A DNA stretch of 64,000 bases from positions 2,496,001 to 2,560,000 of the forward strand of contig NZ_CP015207.1 in NCBI RefSeq assembly GCF_002101375.1, read 5' to 3'. This DNA comes from Sporosarcina ureae. GTDB taxonomy: Bacteria > Bacillota > Bacilli > Bacillales_A > Planococcaceae. Position 1 is the first letter of the stretch. Each line of letters opens with the position of its first letter. Made by a program: the position numbers and the translations under genes. Of this stretch, positions 44,977 through 53,403 are shown in pieces. The notes beneath the pieces were generated by a model. It searched no databases, was not told the DNA's origin, and saw only the letters and a program-made list of their open reading frames with translations.

Positions 44977-45822
44977 TTGGTGAGCTACTTATGCGAACTT
45001 ATGGAGGTATCGCGTTCGGGCTACTATAGGCACTTTGGAGAGAAATCTAAACAGAAACGTGCCGCTCGCGAACAGGCAGACGAAGTTGTAAAGGAAATCA
45101 TTTTAAAGGCCTATCATTTTCGAGGACGAAAAAAAGGAGCACGCCAAATTAAAATGACACTCGAAAATCAGTACGGCATTACATATAACCTAAAACGCAT
45201 TCGCCGGATTATGAAAAAATTCGATATCATCTGTCCCATCCGCAAAGCCAACCCAGCACGTCGTATGGCAAAGGCGACGAAAGAGCACCGCACATGTGAA
45301 AACACGTTACAACGTGAGTTTAAGCAAGGGGTGGCTGGAAAGGTATTATTGACCGACATCACCTATTTGACATATGGAAATGGCAAACGTGCTTACTTGT
45401 CAACGATTAAAGACGCCCAAACGAATGAAATTTTAGCCTATGAAGTTTCTTCTTCGTTAGGTTTGGAGATCGCAATGAATACGCTTCGCAAACTAAAGAA
45501 ACATCGTCATTTAATGACAGATGCCTTTATACATTCAGATCAAGGATTTCATTATACAAACCCAAAGTATCAGGCAGCAGTGAAGAAAATGGGGTTAGGA
45601 CAATCGATGTCACGCAGAGGGAACTGTTGGGATAATGCTCCACAGGAATCATTTTTCGGTCACTTCAAGGATGAAACCAATATAAAAGATTGTGAGACAA
45701 TGGAAGAAGTTAGGCGGGAAATCAAGAGTTATATGACGTACTATAACCATTATCGCGGGCAGTGGAACTTGAAAAAGCTGCCGCCTGCAGAATACAGACG
45801 ACAGCTTCAACAAGCAGCTTAG
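44977..45822 (+). CDS. IS150-group transposase OrfB (DDE integrase core)
   Basis: The 281-residue reading has the HTH_21-like part (GRKKGARQIKMTLENQYGIT) and the integrase core. Catalytic residues are seen in LLTDITYL (first Asp), FIHSDQGFHYT (second Asp), and CWDNAPQESFFGHFKDE (Glu). The open frame extends upstream without a stop into the slippery site at 44866-44872, so it is probably translated as part of an OrfA-OrfB fusion rather than from its own start. Confidence 0.9.
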   Translation: MVSYLCELMEVSRSGYYRHFGEKSKQKRAAREQADEVVKEIILKAYHFRGRKKGARQIKMTLENQYGITYNLKRIRRIMKKFDIICPIRKANPARRMAKATKEHRTCENTLQREFKQGVAGKVLLTDITYLTYGNGKRAYLSTIKDAQTNEILAYEVSSSLGLEIAMNTLRKLKKHRHLMTDAFIHSDQGFHYTNPKYQAAVKKMGLGQSMSRRGNCWDNAPQESFFGHFKDETNIKDCETMEEVRREIKSYMTYYNHYRGQWNLKKLPPAEYRRQLQQAA

Positions 45823-45936
45823 GCTTTTTTTATAATTGTCCTTTACAAAGGGTACATTTTAATCAGTCGAGGGACTTTTTTGTTGTTATTATGCCAAATT
45901 AGGACATAATGAATACAGTTTTTACTCGAGCATAAG

Positions 45937-45984
45937 AAAAAGAGAAATTCCATCCACTGTCTAGCCGGATAGAATTTCTCTTTT
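45937..45984 (-). terminator. intrinsic terminator of the LCP gene
   Basis: AAAAAGAGAAATTC-ATCC pairs with GGAT-GAATTTCTCTTTT around a short loop. On the minus strand it ends in a T-run after the LCP gene; it also faces the IS element from the other side. Confidence 0.82.
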
Positions 45985-46022
45985 ATGATGTGTGTGTGAT
46001 GGGAGAAGGGGGTACTTTACTG

Positions 46023-46946
46023 TTAATCATTCAAATTCAAATGCATTTTGAATTCATTTTGCAATTCTTTTAATTCATCGTGATCGGGAATGTAATACCA
46101 AGTCTTCTTCATTTCTTTGCCATGTCCTTTTTTGAAAAATAGTTGCTCTATTTCTCCGAGAGCGTCTGTATAATGTTTTTGGATTTCCATCATCTCGTTA
46201 AACTCCATATTCGTGCGGACGTTGTTCTCGACTGTTTTGAAAATTTGTTGATAATTTAGGAGGCTGTTCACGGATGCTCCTTTATGCAGCATAGCTTGAG
46301 CCACTAGTTTTTGACGATCCTGACGTCCGAAGTCACCCTGGGGATCTTCATAGCGCATCCGTATATAGTTCAGCGCTTGATCGCCAGTTAACGAAATAGT
46401 CCCTTTTGAAAATGAAGAGCCTAGAGAAGTAAAGGCCGTTGGGTTGTTAATGGTAATACCATCTACCGCATCTATAATATCTCTAAAGCTTTCCATATTG
46501 ATTTGAACGACGTAGTCAATTGGGATGTCGAGGAAGTGTTCCACAGTACGTAACGACAGGTCAATTCCACCAAAAGCATAGGCATGATTTATTTTATCCC
46601 AAACTTTCTTGCCTTGAATTTCTGTGTACGTGTCACGGGGAATGCTGATCATCTTTGTGGTATTTGTCGTCGGATTGACGGTTACTACGATAATAGTATC
46701 CGATCTTCCTTTATCTCCTTTGCGCTCATCCACACCAAGAAATAATAAGGAAATGGGTTCTTGTTCTTTAATGGAAACCGGTATCTTTCGCTTTATAGAC
46801 ATTACCCGATGAATGGGTTCATGTATTTGTTTCACTGTATTTGTTACTTTGAAATACGCAGATGCGGCCAGAATAGCAATAATTAGAATAAAGACACCCA
46901 AAAATCTAAAAAGCCCATTCCGTTTGTTATGTGTTGTCTTCTTCAT
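46023..46946 (-). CDS. LCP-family (LytR-CpsA-Psr) glycopolymer transferase
   Basis: This 307-residue protein has one N-terminal transmembrane helix (about residues 14-36, FLGVFILIIAILAASAYF) and an extracellular LCP domain with LLFLGVDERKGDKGRSDT near residue 65 and ISIPRDTYTEI near 97, including the conserved Arg and Asp residues that bind pyrophosphate lipid. It attaches teichoic acid or capsule polymer to peptidoglycan. The start is ATG 46946, eight bases after GGAGG. It lies next to the polysaccharide cluster but points away from it. Confidence 0.92.
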   Translation of the reverse strand: MKKTTHNKRNGLFRFLGVFILIIAILAASAYFKVTNTVKQIHEPIHRVMSIKRKIPVSIKEQEPISLLFLGVDERKGDKGRSDTIIVVTVNPTTNTTKMISIPRDTYTEIQGKKVWDKINHAYAFGGIDLSLRTVEHFLDIPIDYVVQINMESFRDIIDAVDGITINNPTAFTSLGSSFSKGTISLTGDQALNYIRMRYEDPQGDFGRQDRQKLVAQAMLHKGASVNSLLNYQQIFKTVENNVRTNMEFNEMMEIQKHYTDALGEIEQLFFKKGHGKEMKKTWYYIPDHDELKELQNEFKMHLNLND

Positions 46947-47116
46947 ATCCAATTCCTCCAGACGTATAAGAGAGTGATCGTAAATGAACTAGTTCCGTAC
47001 TTCTTTGGAAGGTAAGTAATCGGTAAAAATAGTTTGAAAGTCGATAGAGAAGTTTATTTTCTGTTCATATTACTGGGTTATAGTGGACTTATAAACTAGA
47101 GACGGAGATGAATAGC

Positions 47117-47503
47117 ATGAGTCCTTTATTGATTGTTGCTTCCATGGCAATGGTAGTCGCCTTAATTCTGTATAGTATTGGTGTATTCGGGGAGAAAGTC
47201 AGTGGTACAATTCGTTTTAAGCATTTGCTTTTCTTTGTAGGTGGTCTGGTGTTCGACACAATCGGTACTACTCTCATGAATCGAATTGCGTCACAAGGCG
47301 GAGGTTCGTCGATTGGCCTTCATCAAATAACGGGAGGAGCCGCTTTGGTTTTGATGGCGTTTCACTTGGTTTGGGCTGTCTGGGTTTACAATAAAGGAAA
47401 CGAAAAAGCGAAGCATCAGTTCCACAAATTCAGTTTAGGTGTTTGGTCGCTTTGGGTTGTGTCGTTTGTACTTGGGATATTGTTAGGCACCGGTGTGATT
47501 TAA
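47117..47503 (+). CDS. HsmA/TIGR03987-family four-helix membrane protein
   Basis: This 128-residue protein has four hydrophobic helices (about 4-22, 35-55, 70-90, 105-125). It contains HLLFFVGGLVFDTIGTTLMN and LHQITGGAALVLMAFHLVWA, which match the HsmA-like family. The function is uncertain; the conserved His in LHQITG and AFHLVWA and HKFSLGVW could bind haem. The start is ATG 47117 with GGAGATGA upstream; ATG 47108 lies on that site. It forms its own unit ended by the terminator at 47555. Confidence 0.75.
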   Translation: MSPLLIVASMAMVVALILYSIGVFGEKVSGTIRFKHLLFFVGGLVFDTIGTTLMNRIASQGGGSSIGLHQITGGAALVLMAFHLVWAVWVYNKGNEKAKHQFHKFSLGVWSLWVVSFVLGILLGTGVI

Positions 47504-47554
47504 GAGAGAATTTTTACTTGATGGACGCTAGATGTAGGTATTATATAGTTAACT

Positions 47555-47586
47555 AAACCAAGCTGTTTATGACAGCTTGGTTTTTG
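47555..47586 (+). terminator. intrinsic terminator after the HsmA-like gene
   Basis: AAACCAAGCTGT pairs with ACAGCTTGGTTTTT around a short loop, with a clean T-run. Confidence 0.9.
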
Positions 47587-47641
47587 CATGTAGTCATGGA
47601 TAGGAAGTTTGATAGGTTCACTTATAAAATAACACTTTTTG

Positions 47642-47879
47642 TGTTGTTTTACAACATAAAACGAAAAATGTGTAGTATAATCAAAACAATAGGTTGAATA
47701 AAAAGAATATTCTCGTGATGTAAAGTATACCGAAACTTCATTATATTATGGCTGTTCTACAAGAATTCCTCGTCAAATTATCAGAAAATTTGTTATAATA
47801 TGTGGATATAGAGTAAAGTAATAACGTTGTATATGGGATGAATTGTCTACAGGCAATCGATTTGCAGTAGTATAACTAC
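47642..47879 (+). promoter_or_regulatory. leader of the polysaccharide cluster with repeated palindromes
   Basis: TGTTGT-TTT-ACAACA at 47642-47656 is a perfect inverted repeat. AAAAATGTGTAGTATAA at about 47665-47681 is followed by GGTTGAATA. GTAGTATAACTAC at 47867-47879 is another inverted repeat. The last two motifs recur in the leader at 53234-53275. This 416-bp gene-free region probably contains the main promoter of the cluster. Confidence 0.5.
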
Positions 47880-47919
47880 TATTCGTACGATAGAGAAGAC
47901 ATAAAAAAGGAGATGGAAT

Positions 47920-48999
47920 ATGAGAATAGCCCTAATTTGCCCATCGAATATGCTTTTTATGCCGTACGTAGATAACTATGTAAAAATACTCAAAGAAAAT
48001 GAAGTGGACTTTACTATCATCAACTGGGATCGATTACATCTAGGGCAAGAAGGCAACATCTTATCATATAAAGATAAAAAAGTAGGGCATCAAAGAGGCT
48101 ATTTAAGCTACTATAGGTATTCTCGTTTTATAGTGAGGCAATTGAAACATAGTGAATTCGATAAAGTGATTGTGTTTGGAATTCAATTAACGTACTTTTT
48201 AAAAGCCTATCTACAGAAAAGGTATAAAGAGAATTATATTATGGATATTAGAGATTATAATAAGTCGTTAAAATTATTTACTATAAAAAAATCCATTGAT
48301 TCTTCTTTTTTTACTACTATTTCATCTCCAGGATATAAAGAGTGGCTACCTACAAGTTCGAAATATGTTATTAATCATAATACAACCGTGAAAAATATAG
48401 GGAAGTTGGAACGACCGATTTTGAAATCAGTTGGAAGACCGCTAAACATCTCATACGTTGGCACTATTACAAACTTAGATGTCAATCTTCAATTGATCCA
48501 TGAACTGCAAAATAACCCTGACTACTTTTTGAAATTTCATGGCGATGGAATGATTAATGAAGACATTGAACAATATGTAAAAGAAAAAGAGATACATAAT
48601 GTATCGATTAAAGGAAGATACCAAAAGAATGAGGAAGTATGGTTATACAAACAAGCGGATTTAGTCAATATGCTTTTGTTCAGTGATCATATCAATAATA
48701 GGACATGTTTAAGCAACAGATTATATAATGCCGTAATACACGGAAAGCCATTGCTCTCGTTAAATAATACGTATTTATCTGATGTAATTGAGCAATATAA
48801 ATTAGGGCTAGTAGTAGATTCATTGAGTGAAATATCACAGAAACTCAATCAATATGTAAATAACTTTAACGAAGCAGAGTATGAAAAAGGAAGAGAAGCG
48901 TTTTTGCATACTGTTATAGAGGAAAATGCGAACTTTAAAATGAGATTGGAAGAATTTATTAGTGGAGATACAAGTAAATATAAACGGGGAGATGAGTGA
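47920..48999 (+). CDS. glycosyltransferase (GT4-like), polysaccharide cluster
   Basis: This 359-residue GT-B-type protein has an N-terminal MRIALICPSNMLFMPYVDNY and the acceptor domain, then a donor domain with LNISYVGTITNLDVNLQLIH near residue 185 and LFSDHINNRTCLSNRLYNAV near 260, a loosely conserved E/K-type nucleotide-sugar site. It would transfer a sugar to a lipid-linked intermediate at the inner face of the membrane. AAAAGGAG precedes the start. Donor and acceptor cannot be deduced. Confidence 0.8.
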   Translation: MRIALICPSNMLFMPYVDNYVKILKENEVDFTIINWDRLHLGQEGNILSYKDKKVGHQRGYLSYYRYSRFIVRQLKHSEFDKVIVFGIQLTYFLKAYLQKRYKENYIMDIRDYNKSLKLFTIKKSIDSSFFTTISSPGYKEWLPTSSKYVINHNTTVKNIGKLERPILKSVGRPLNISYVGTITNLDVNLQLIHELQNNPDYFLKFHGDGMINEDIEQYVKEKEIHNVSIKGRYQKNEEVWLYKQADLVNMLLFSDHINNRTCLSNRLYNAVIHGKPLLSLNNTYLSDVIEQYKLGLVVDSLSEISQKLNQYVNNFNEAEYEKGREAFLHTVIEENANFKMRLEEFISGDTSKYKRGDE

Positions 49000-49000
49000 A

Positions 49001-49066
49001 ATGGAATTATACAAGAATACTATCTATGCTAATAAAATAGAAGTGTTGTCCTGGTGTATCCAATGA
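49001..49066 (+). CDS. possible 21-residue leader peptide between two glycosyltransferase genes
   Basis: ATG 49001 (after GGGGAG) opens a 21-codon frame, ending in IEVLSWCIQ. Its stop TGA overlaps the ATG 49063 of the next gene (ATGA). This could couple translation of a gene that has no ribosome site of its own. No similarity is recognised; a chance frame is possible. Confidence 0.3.
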   Translation: MELYKNTIYANKIEVLSWCIQ

Positions 49067-50286
49067 AAAGGGGGAAGGTAGTCAATATACTATATAGCGT
49101 GACAGTATCATCTGAAAGCACATATGATAAGTTATTTTCAAAGAGTGAGAAAAAGCCTTTACAACAAGCTATGAAGTATCACAGATTGTTATGTGAAGGT
49201 CTTTCCGCTTTGGATCATGTAAACGTTCACGTTATTTCAAAGTTGCCGATAAATAGAAGTAATTTCAAGAAGAACTATTTAAAAAGTGAATCTGAAATAA
49301 AGAATAAAGTGAATTACTACTATATATCGATTGTAAATTTACCTCTAATTAAAAACGTATTTGCATTTTTTACTGTACTTTACACTGTGATCAAACGATG
49401 TGATCGTGACACTGTCATCGTAGGGGATGTGTTAAACATTACAACGTCTATGGCTAATATTATGGCTGCAAGAATTAAAGGAGTGAAAACGATAGGAATT
49501 GTAACAGATATTCCTTCACACTTAGCTTCAAGTAATAAAAACAGCCATACAGAACGGATTTCACGGTTTAAACACTTCACTGTTAGGCTGAATAATTTTA
49601 TACTGCAAAAATTTGATAGTTATATATTTTTAACAGAGCAGATGAATGAGTTGATTAATAAAGAAGGGAAGCCCTATATTGTCATGGAAGGACACATCGA
49701 TAGTCAGGTAGTTAAACTACGTAATACGCTTGAAGGGAAGTATCCTGGAATAGTCTGTCAGTATGCGGGCTCTTTAAAGAAAATATATGGCATAGAAAAA
49801 CTAACAAGAGCTTTCATACATGCAAATGTAGAAGGCAGTGAACTCCATATATATGGAGATGGAGATTTCGTCGATGAACTGCAACAGATTTGTGCCCAAC
49901 ATCCTACTATACGGTATTTTGGTGTGAAGCTTAATCAGTATATTGTGAATGAGCAACTAAAATCTACGTTACTCATTAATCCAAGACCGACAGATGAAGA
50001 GTACACCAAGTACTCCTACCCATCAAAAAATATGGAATATATGGCATCAGGAACACCTACACTCACTACAAAGCTTGCAGGCATGCCAGAGGAATATTAT
50101 GACTATATTTATTTGATTGAAGATGAATCTCTAGAAGGCTTAACTAAAACATTACAACATGTATTAGGTAAATCAAAAGAAGAACTACATGAGAAAGGAT
50201 TAAAAGCGAAAGAGTTCGTGCTTTTAGAAAAGAATAATATCGTTCAAGCAGAGAAGCTATTACAGTTAATACAACGAATACTGTAA
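49063..50286 (+). CDS. glycosyltransferase (GT-B fold, family 4-like)
   Basis: This 407-residue protein has NILYSVTVSSESTYDKLFSK at the N-terminus, a middle GDVLNITTSMANIMAARIKG, and the donor half with QYAGSLKKIYGIEKLTRAFI near residue 230, GSELHIYGDGDFVDEL near 255 and the E-x7-E-like stretch YSYPSKNMEYMASGTPTLTT near 315. It is a retaining-type GT4 by pattern. ATG 49063 overlaps the stop of the short upstream frame; the first ATG further up (49054) is possible. Sugar specificity is unknown. Confidence 0.82.
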   Translation: MKRGKVVNILYSVTVSSESTYDKLFSKSEKKPLQQAMKYHRLLCEGLSALDHVNVHVISKLPINRSNFKKNYLKSESEIKNKVNYYYISIVNLPLIKNVFAFFTVLYTVIKRCDRDTVIVGDVLNITTSMANIMAARIKGVKTIGIVTDIPSHLASSNKNSHTERISRFKHFTVRLNNFILQKFDSYIFLTEQMNELINKEGKPYIVMEGHIDSQVVKLRNTLEGKYPGIVCQYAGSLKKIYGIEKLTRAFIHANVEGSELHIYGDGDFVDELQQICAQHPTIRYFGVKLNQYIVNEQLKSTLLINPRPTDEEYTKYSYPSKNMEYMASGTPTLTTKLAGMPEEYYDYIYLIEDESLEGLTKTLQHVLGKSKEELHEKGLKAKEFVLLEKNNIVQAEKLLQLIQRIL

Positions 50287-50451
50287 AAAGAATATATGCA
50301 TTGGATATGTGCAATATAGTGCGGAAAATGCTTTTGAACAAGTCGACTTCTCTTGATCTTCAAATCCTTAGTAGGTTACACCAATTGATAGTATGTATCC
50401 AAGTCGACATCTGAAAAGTGTATATAAAATATCTCGAGTGAGGTGATCTTT

Positions 50452-51141
50452 ATGAAAAGGAGACTAATAATTCTGTTATCCATTGTGTTAGCACTTATTG
50501 CCGTGAGTGGCGGCTATCTCCTATATATATTTCAGTTCAAAGAATACAACGTGGCGGATCAACAGATAGATCGGATTTTAGAACATCCCTATCATACCGT
50601 ATTGCCAAATGGGACAAGACTTGTTGTTGATCATACAGGTGGAACAATTAAAAAGGAATATGCCGAAAAGGAAAACACGGGTAGAAAAGAGTTTTCGTCA
50701 AATCCTGATGAAATGGATAGTAAAGAAAGTCCAATATCCACTCATAAAGCATCCATCCCTACTAAAGTCGATTCAAACTCCGAGAAATATCCTGAACGGA
50801 TAACTGTTGCACAAATAAAAAATAAATATGAATCGGTCATTACGAATTTTCATAAACAAACAGATGATAAGTATTATGAGTTGATTGAACATGCAAAAAA
50901 TGAATACGCTACAAAAGGAAAAAATGTCAGTTATGCCTATAGGTACACTAAATATAACAGTGCAGTGGAAGCTCTTGAATTACAGAGCGATAGTATGTTT
51001 AACGAAATAATGAATTCTGTAGAAAGAAGTTTGGAATCAAATGGCTATCATAAAGCTTATTCGAATAGCTTCCAAGATGAGTATAAAGAGAAAAAGAAGT
51101 TACGCCGTGACAAAGTTCAGAGCGACGCAGTAAAACAATAA
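50452..51141 (+). CDS. unknown membrane-anchored protein of the polysaccharide cluster
   Basis: I do not recognise this 229-residue protein. It has one N-terminal transmembrane helix (residues 5-25, IILLSIVLALIAVSGGYLLY) and a polar extracellular part. A low-complexity Lys/Glu/Ser region spans about residues 65-120. A helical region follows (ITVAQIKNKYESVITNFHKQ and later LELQSDSMFNEIMNSVERSL). It has the shape of a wall- or membrane-associated spacer protein. GAGGTGAT fixes the start. A terminator follows, so it closes the first transcription unit of the cluster. Confidence 0.65.
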   Translation: MKRRLIILLSIVLALIAVSGGYLLYIFQFKEYNVADQQIDRILEHPYHTVLPNGTRLVVDHTGGTIKKEYAEKENTGRKEFSSNPDEMDSKESPISTHKASIPTKVDSNSEKYPERITVAQIKNKYESVITNFHKQTDDKYYELIEHAKNEYATKGKNVSYAYRYTKYNSAVEALELQSDSMFNEIMNSVERSLESNGYHKAYSNSFQDEYKEKKKLRRDKVQSDAVKQ

Positions 51142-51146
51142 AAACG

Positions 51147-51188
51147 AACGGTTATCTAGTACTATTAACTTTTCTGGATAACCGTTTT
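51147..51188 (+). terminator. intrinsic terminator between the membrane protein and the cpsC-like gene
   Basis: AACGGTTATC pairs with GATAACCGTT, followed by TTTTGC. It splits the polysaccharide cluster into two units. Confidence 0.78.
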
Positions 51189-51241
51189 GCTATTCATTGA
51201 ACGAATCCAACAAATATGCCGTAAAGGAGTCATGATACATT

Positions 51242-51973
51242 ATGGGCGAGACTATTAGTTTACAAGAATTATTTGCGACATTAAAAAAGCGGTTATGGCT
51301 TATTATAGGTACTACGCTGACAGCGATTCTGGCCGCAATAGTTATAAGCTATTTCTTTTTGACTCCTATCTATCAAGCATCAACACAAATATTAGTAAAT
51401 AAGGCAGAAGCCACGACAGATTTTGACTCATCGGATATTCAAACCAACTTACAACTCATCAATACTTACACCGTCATTATTAAAAGTCCTGTCATCTTAT
51501 CGCATGTTATTGAGAGTTTGGACTTGGGGATAACGCCTGCTGCTCTAAATACACAACTAACTGTGAACAGTGAGCAAAACTCTCAAGTAGTGAGTGTAAC
51601 AGTACAAGATCCCGAGCCACATAAAGCAGTGGATATCGCAAATACGACAGCTGAAGTCTTCCAAAAAGAAATTGTTCATCTTATGCAAGTGGACAATGTG
51701 ACTATTTTATCACCTGCTATGTATGCTGATGACCCGACACCTGTAAGGCCGAATAAACGTTTAAATATCGCAATTGCTACCGTGATTGGTTTGATGGCTG
51801 GTGTAGGAATCGCATTTTTACTCGAATATTTGGATACAACTGTGAAGACAGAGCACGATGTTGAAGAATTACTGAACTTACCGCTATTAGGCTTGATTAG
51901 TCCGATATCTGATAGAGAGGTAGGAGTAGGCAGAGTAATTAAACAGAAAGGTGTTGATCCTCATGGTAAATAA
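51242..51973 (+). CDS. CpsC/YveK-type chain-length determinant and kinase modulator
   Basis: This 243-residue Wzz-domain protein has two transmembrane helices (about 20-40 and 172-192). It has the family proline-rich entry to the second one (DPTPVRPNKRLNIAIATVIG). The short cytosolic tail should activate the BY-kinase encoded next. It controls polymer length and export. AAAGGAG precedes the ATG. It overlaps the kinase gene by 11 bp. Confidence 0.92.
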   Translation: MGETISLQELFATLKKRLWLIIGTTLTAILAAIVISYFFLTPIYQASTQILVNKAEATTDFDSSDIQTNLQLINTYTVIIKSPVILSHVIESLDLGITPAALNTQLTVNSEQNSQVVSVTVQDPEPHKAVDIANTTAEVFQKEIVHLMQVDNVTILSPAMYADDPTPVRPNKRLNIAIATVIGLMAGVGIAFLLEYLDTTVKTEHDVEELLNLPLLGLISPISDREVGVGRVIKQKGVDPHGK

Positions 51974-52691
51974 AATTAGTCGAAAAAAGAAAAGACAAGC
52001 TAAGCGTTTTGTCGGTCGGAAGTTAGTGACACAGTCCAATTCAAAATCTAGTGTGTCTGAACAATTTCGAACATTACGGACTAATATAAATTTCTCTATG
52101 CCGGATCAAGAGTTGAAAACGATTCTTTTCACTTCTGCTGCACAAGGTGAAGGGAAATCCACCATTTCGGCCAATACGGCTATTGTTTTTGCTCAAGCAG
52201 GAAAAAAGGTATTATTGATTGATGCGGATATGCGTAAACCGACGACACATTATACATTCAATCGGATGAATGCGACTGGATTATCCAATCTACTGACGCG
52301 TAATTGGGAGATCAAAGATGTCATTCAAAAAACAGATATAGAAGGTTTAGATTTAATAACGAGTGGACCCATACCACCCAATCCGGCTGAGTTACTAGGT
52401 TCGAAAACTATGGATCATGTACTGGAACAATTAACTGGCATGTATGATTTGCTATTATTTGATGCACCGCCTGTATTGAACGTGACGGATGCACAGATCT
52501 TATCGCATAGATGTGACGGTACAATTATTGTTTTACATGCGCGTAAGACGGAGAAAGACAGTGTAGTAAAAGCGAAAGAAGCACTGCTTTCCTCCCAGGC
52601 GAATATTATAGGCACTGTACTTAATAACTTTGAGAGGCAAAAAGATCACTATTATAATCAGTATTACGGAAATGTGGAGGCGGGGACATGA
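51963..52691 (+). CDS. CpsD/CapB-type bacterial tyrosine kinase
   Basis: This 242-residue BY-kinase has Walker A SAAQGEGKSTISANT near residue 58, Walker A' LLIDADMRKPTTH near 88, and Walker B LLLFDAPPVLNVTDA near 165. It ends in a tyrosine cluster (HYYNQYYGN) that is autophosphorylated in this family. It works with the CpsC-like protein to regulate capsule synthesis and export. The start is ATG 51963 with AAAGGTG upstream. No CpsB/YwqE-type phosphatase gene is in the window; the metallophosphoesterase at 57159 is of another fold. Confidence 0.92.
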   Translation: MVNKISRKKKRQAKRFVGRKLVTQSNSKSSVSEQFRTLRTNINFSMPDQELKTILFTSAAQGEGKSTISANTAIVFAQAGKKVLLIDADMRKPTTHYTFNRMNATGLSNLLTRNWEIKDVIQKTDIEGLDLITSGPIPPNPAELLGSKTMDHVLEQLTGMYDLLLFDAPPVLNVTDAQILSHRCDGTIIVLHARKTEKDSVVKAKEALLSSQANIIGTVLNNFERQKDHYYNQYYGNVEAGT

Positions 52692-52835
52692 CTAGAAAAT
52701 AGTCCGCTCCCCTGCGCTCCAAAAGGCACGCTTTCCGCGGGGCGCGCTTGAGCCTCCTCGTCGCTGGCGCTCCTGCGGGGTCTCAACATTCGCGCTAGAT
52801 CCCGCAGGAGTCGTTCTTTTTCCGCTCCACTCTTG
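52692..52835. repeat. GC-rich Bacillaceae-type interspersed repeat
   Basis: The block holds TTTCCGCGGGGCGCGCTTGA, CTCCTCGTCGCTGGCGCTCC and two inverse segments around CTCCTGCGGGGTCT and AGATCCCGCAGGAG. It resembles the CCGCGGAAAGCG / CCCGCAGGAGCG repeat found dispersed in many Bacillaceae. It starts at the kinase stop. Its base composition is far above the surroundings. Function unknown. Confidence 0.75.
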
Positions 52836-52868
52836 TTTCTCAAAAGTTACTTTTATAAATACGTAGTC

Positions 52869-52913
52869 AAAAAAATGCATGAAGGAGAAGAATGATCCTT
52901 CATGCATTTTTTT
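52869..52913 (+). terminator. strong intrinsic terminator inside the polysaccharide cluster
   Basis: AAAAAAATGCATGAAGGA pairs perfectly with TCCTTCATGCATTTTTTT around a 9-nt loop. It stops transcription coming from the cpsC/cpsD-like genes before the sugar-nucleotide genes. The rest of 52914-53403 has no gene. Confidence 0.9.
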
Positions 52914-53233
52914 GTTTTGTCCTAGTCTGTTTTTACGTTATGTCGTTGGCTATTCATTGTTCGATAGGATTACTACCTTTTACGTATAAATAGCCATGAT
53001 CTGAGCAAATGTTTCTAGTTAGTATGTTGAGTAGAGTACTTGCTTATTATTTGCTAGTATCTATGTTTTAGTTCAAAAGGTTTTGTTTGGGTGCTGATTC
53101 TGAATTTACTAAGAGCTAATAGCATAGATAAGTTGTAGACCGAAAGTCGAGTATAGTTGAGATGAAAGCGAGTAAAATACTAATTTGTAGGCTTTTTGTG
53201 TAGTAGTACTATCACTGAAAATAGAAAATTCTA

Positions 53234-53275
53234 AAAAATGTGTAGTATAACTACAATAAAAGATTGAATATACTG
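53234..53275 (+). promoter_or_regulatory. second leader with motifs shared with 47642-47879
   Basis: AAAAAATGTGTAGTATAACT at 53234 includes the inverted repeat GTAGTATAACTAC (53242-53254) and is followed by GATTGAATA. The same sequence pieces are found in the leader of the first glycosyltransferase gene. A further TGTAGTATAC and a TTGTGT/ACACAA inverted repeat follow before the GTG start at 53404. Confidence 0.5.
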
Positions 53276-53403
53276 AACTATCTGTAGTATACTAGTTAAA
53301 ACGAATGAAATACGCGCATTTTGTGTTGTTTTTATACACAAGGGGCATTTATACAACACGCTTTAAGAGATTACATAATGGATTTTCGAAAGGGGAGGTT
53401 GAT

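Larger units (their letters stand above)
44397..45861 (+). mobile_element. intact IS3-family, IS150-group insertion sequence
   Basis: Ends are TAAAATGTACCCT at 44397-44409 and its inverse AGGGTACATTTTA at 45849-45861. The flanks carry a 3-bp direct repeat ATC (44394-44396 and 45862-45864). The 1465-bp unit has orfA and orfB in the usual -1 relation and complete DDE motifs. Undamaged ends and genes point to a recent insertion, 136 bp after the BMC operon. Confidence 0.92.
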
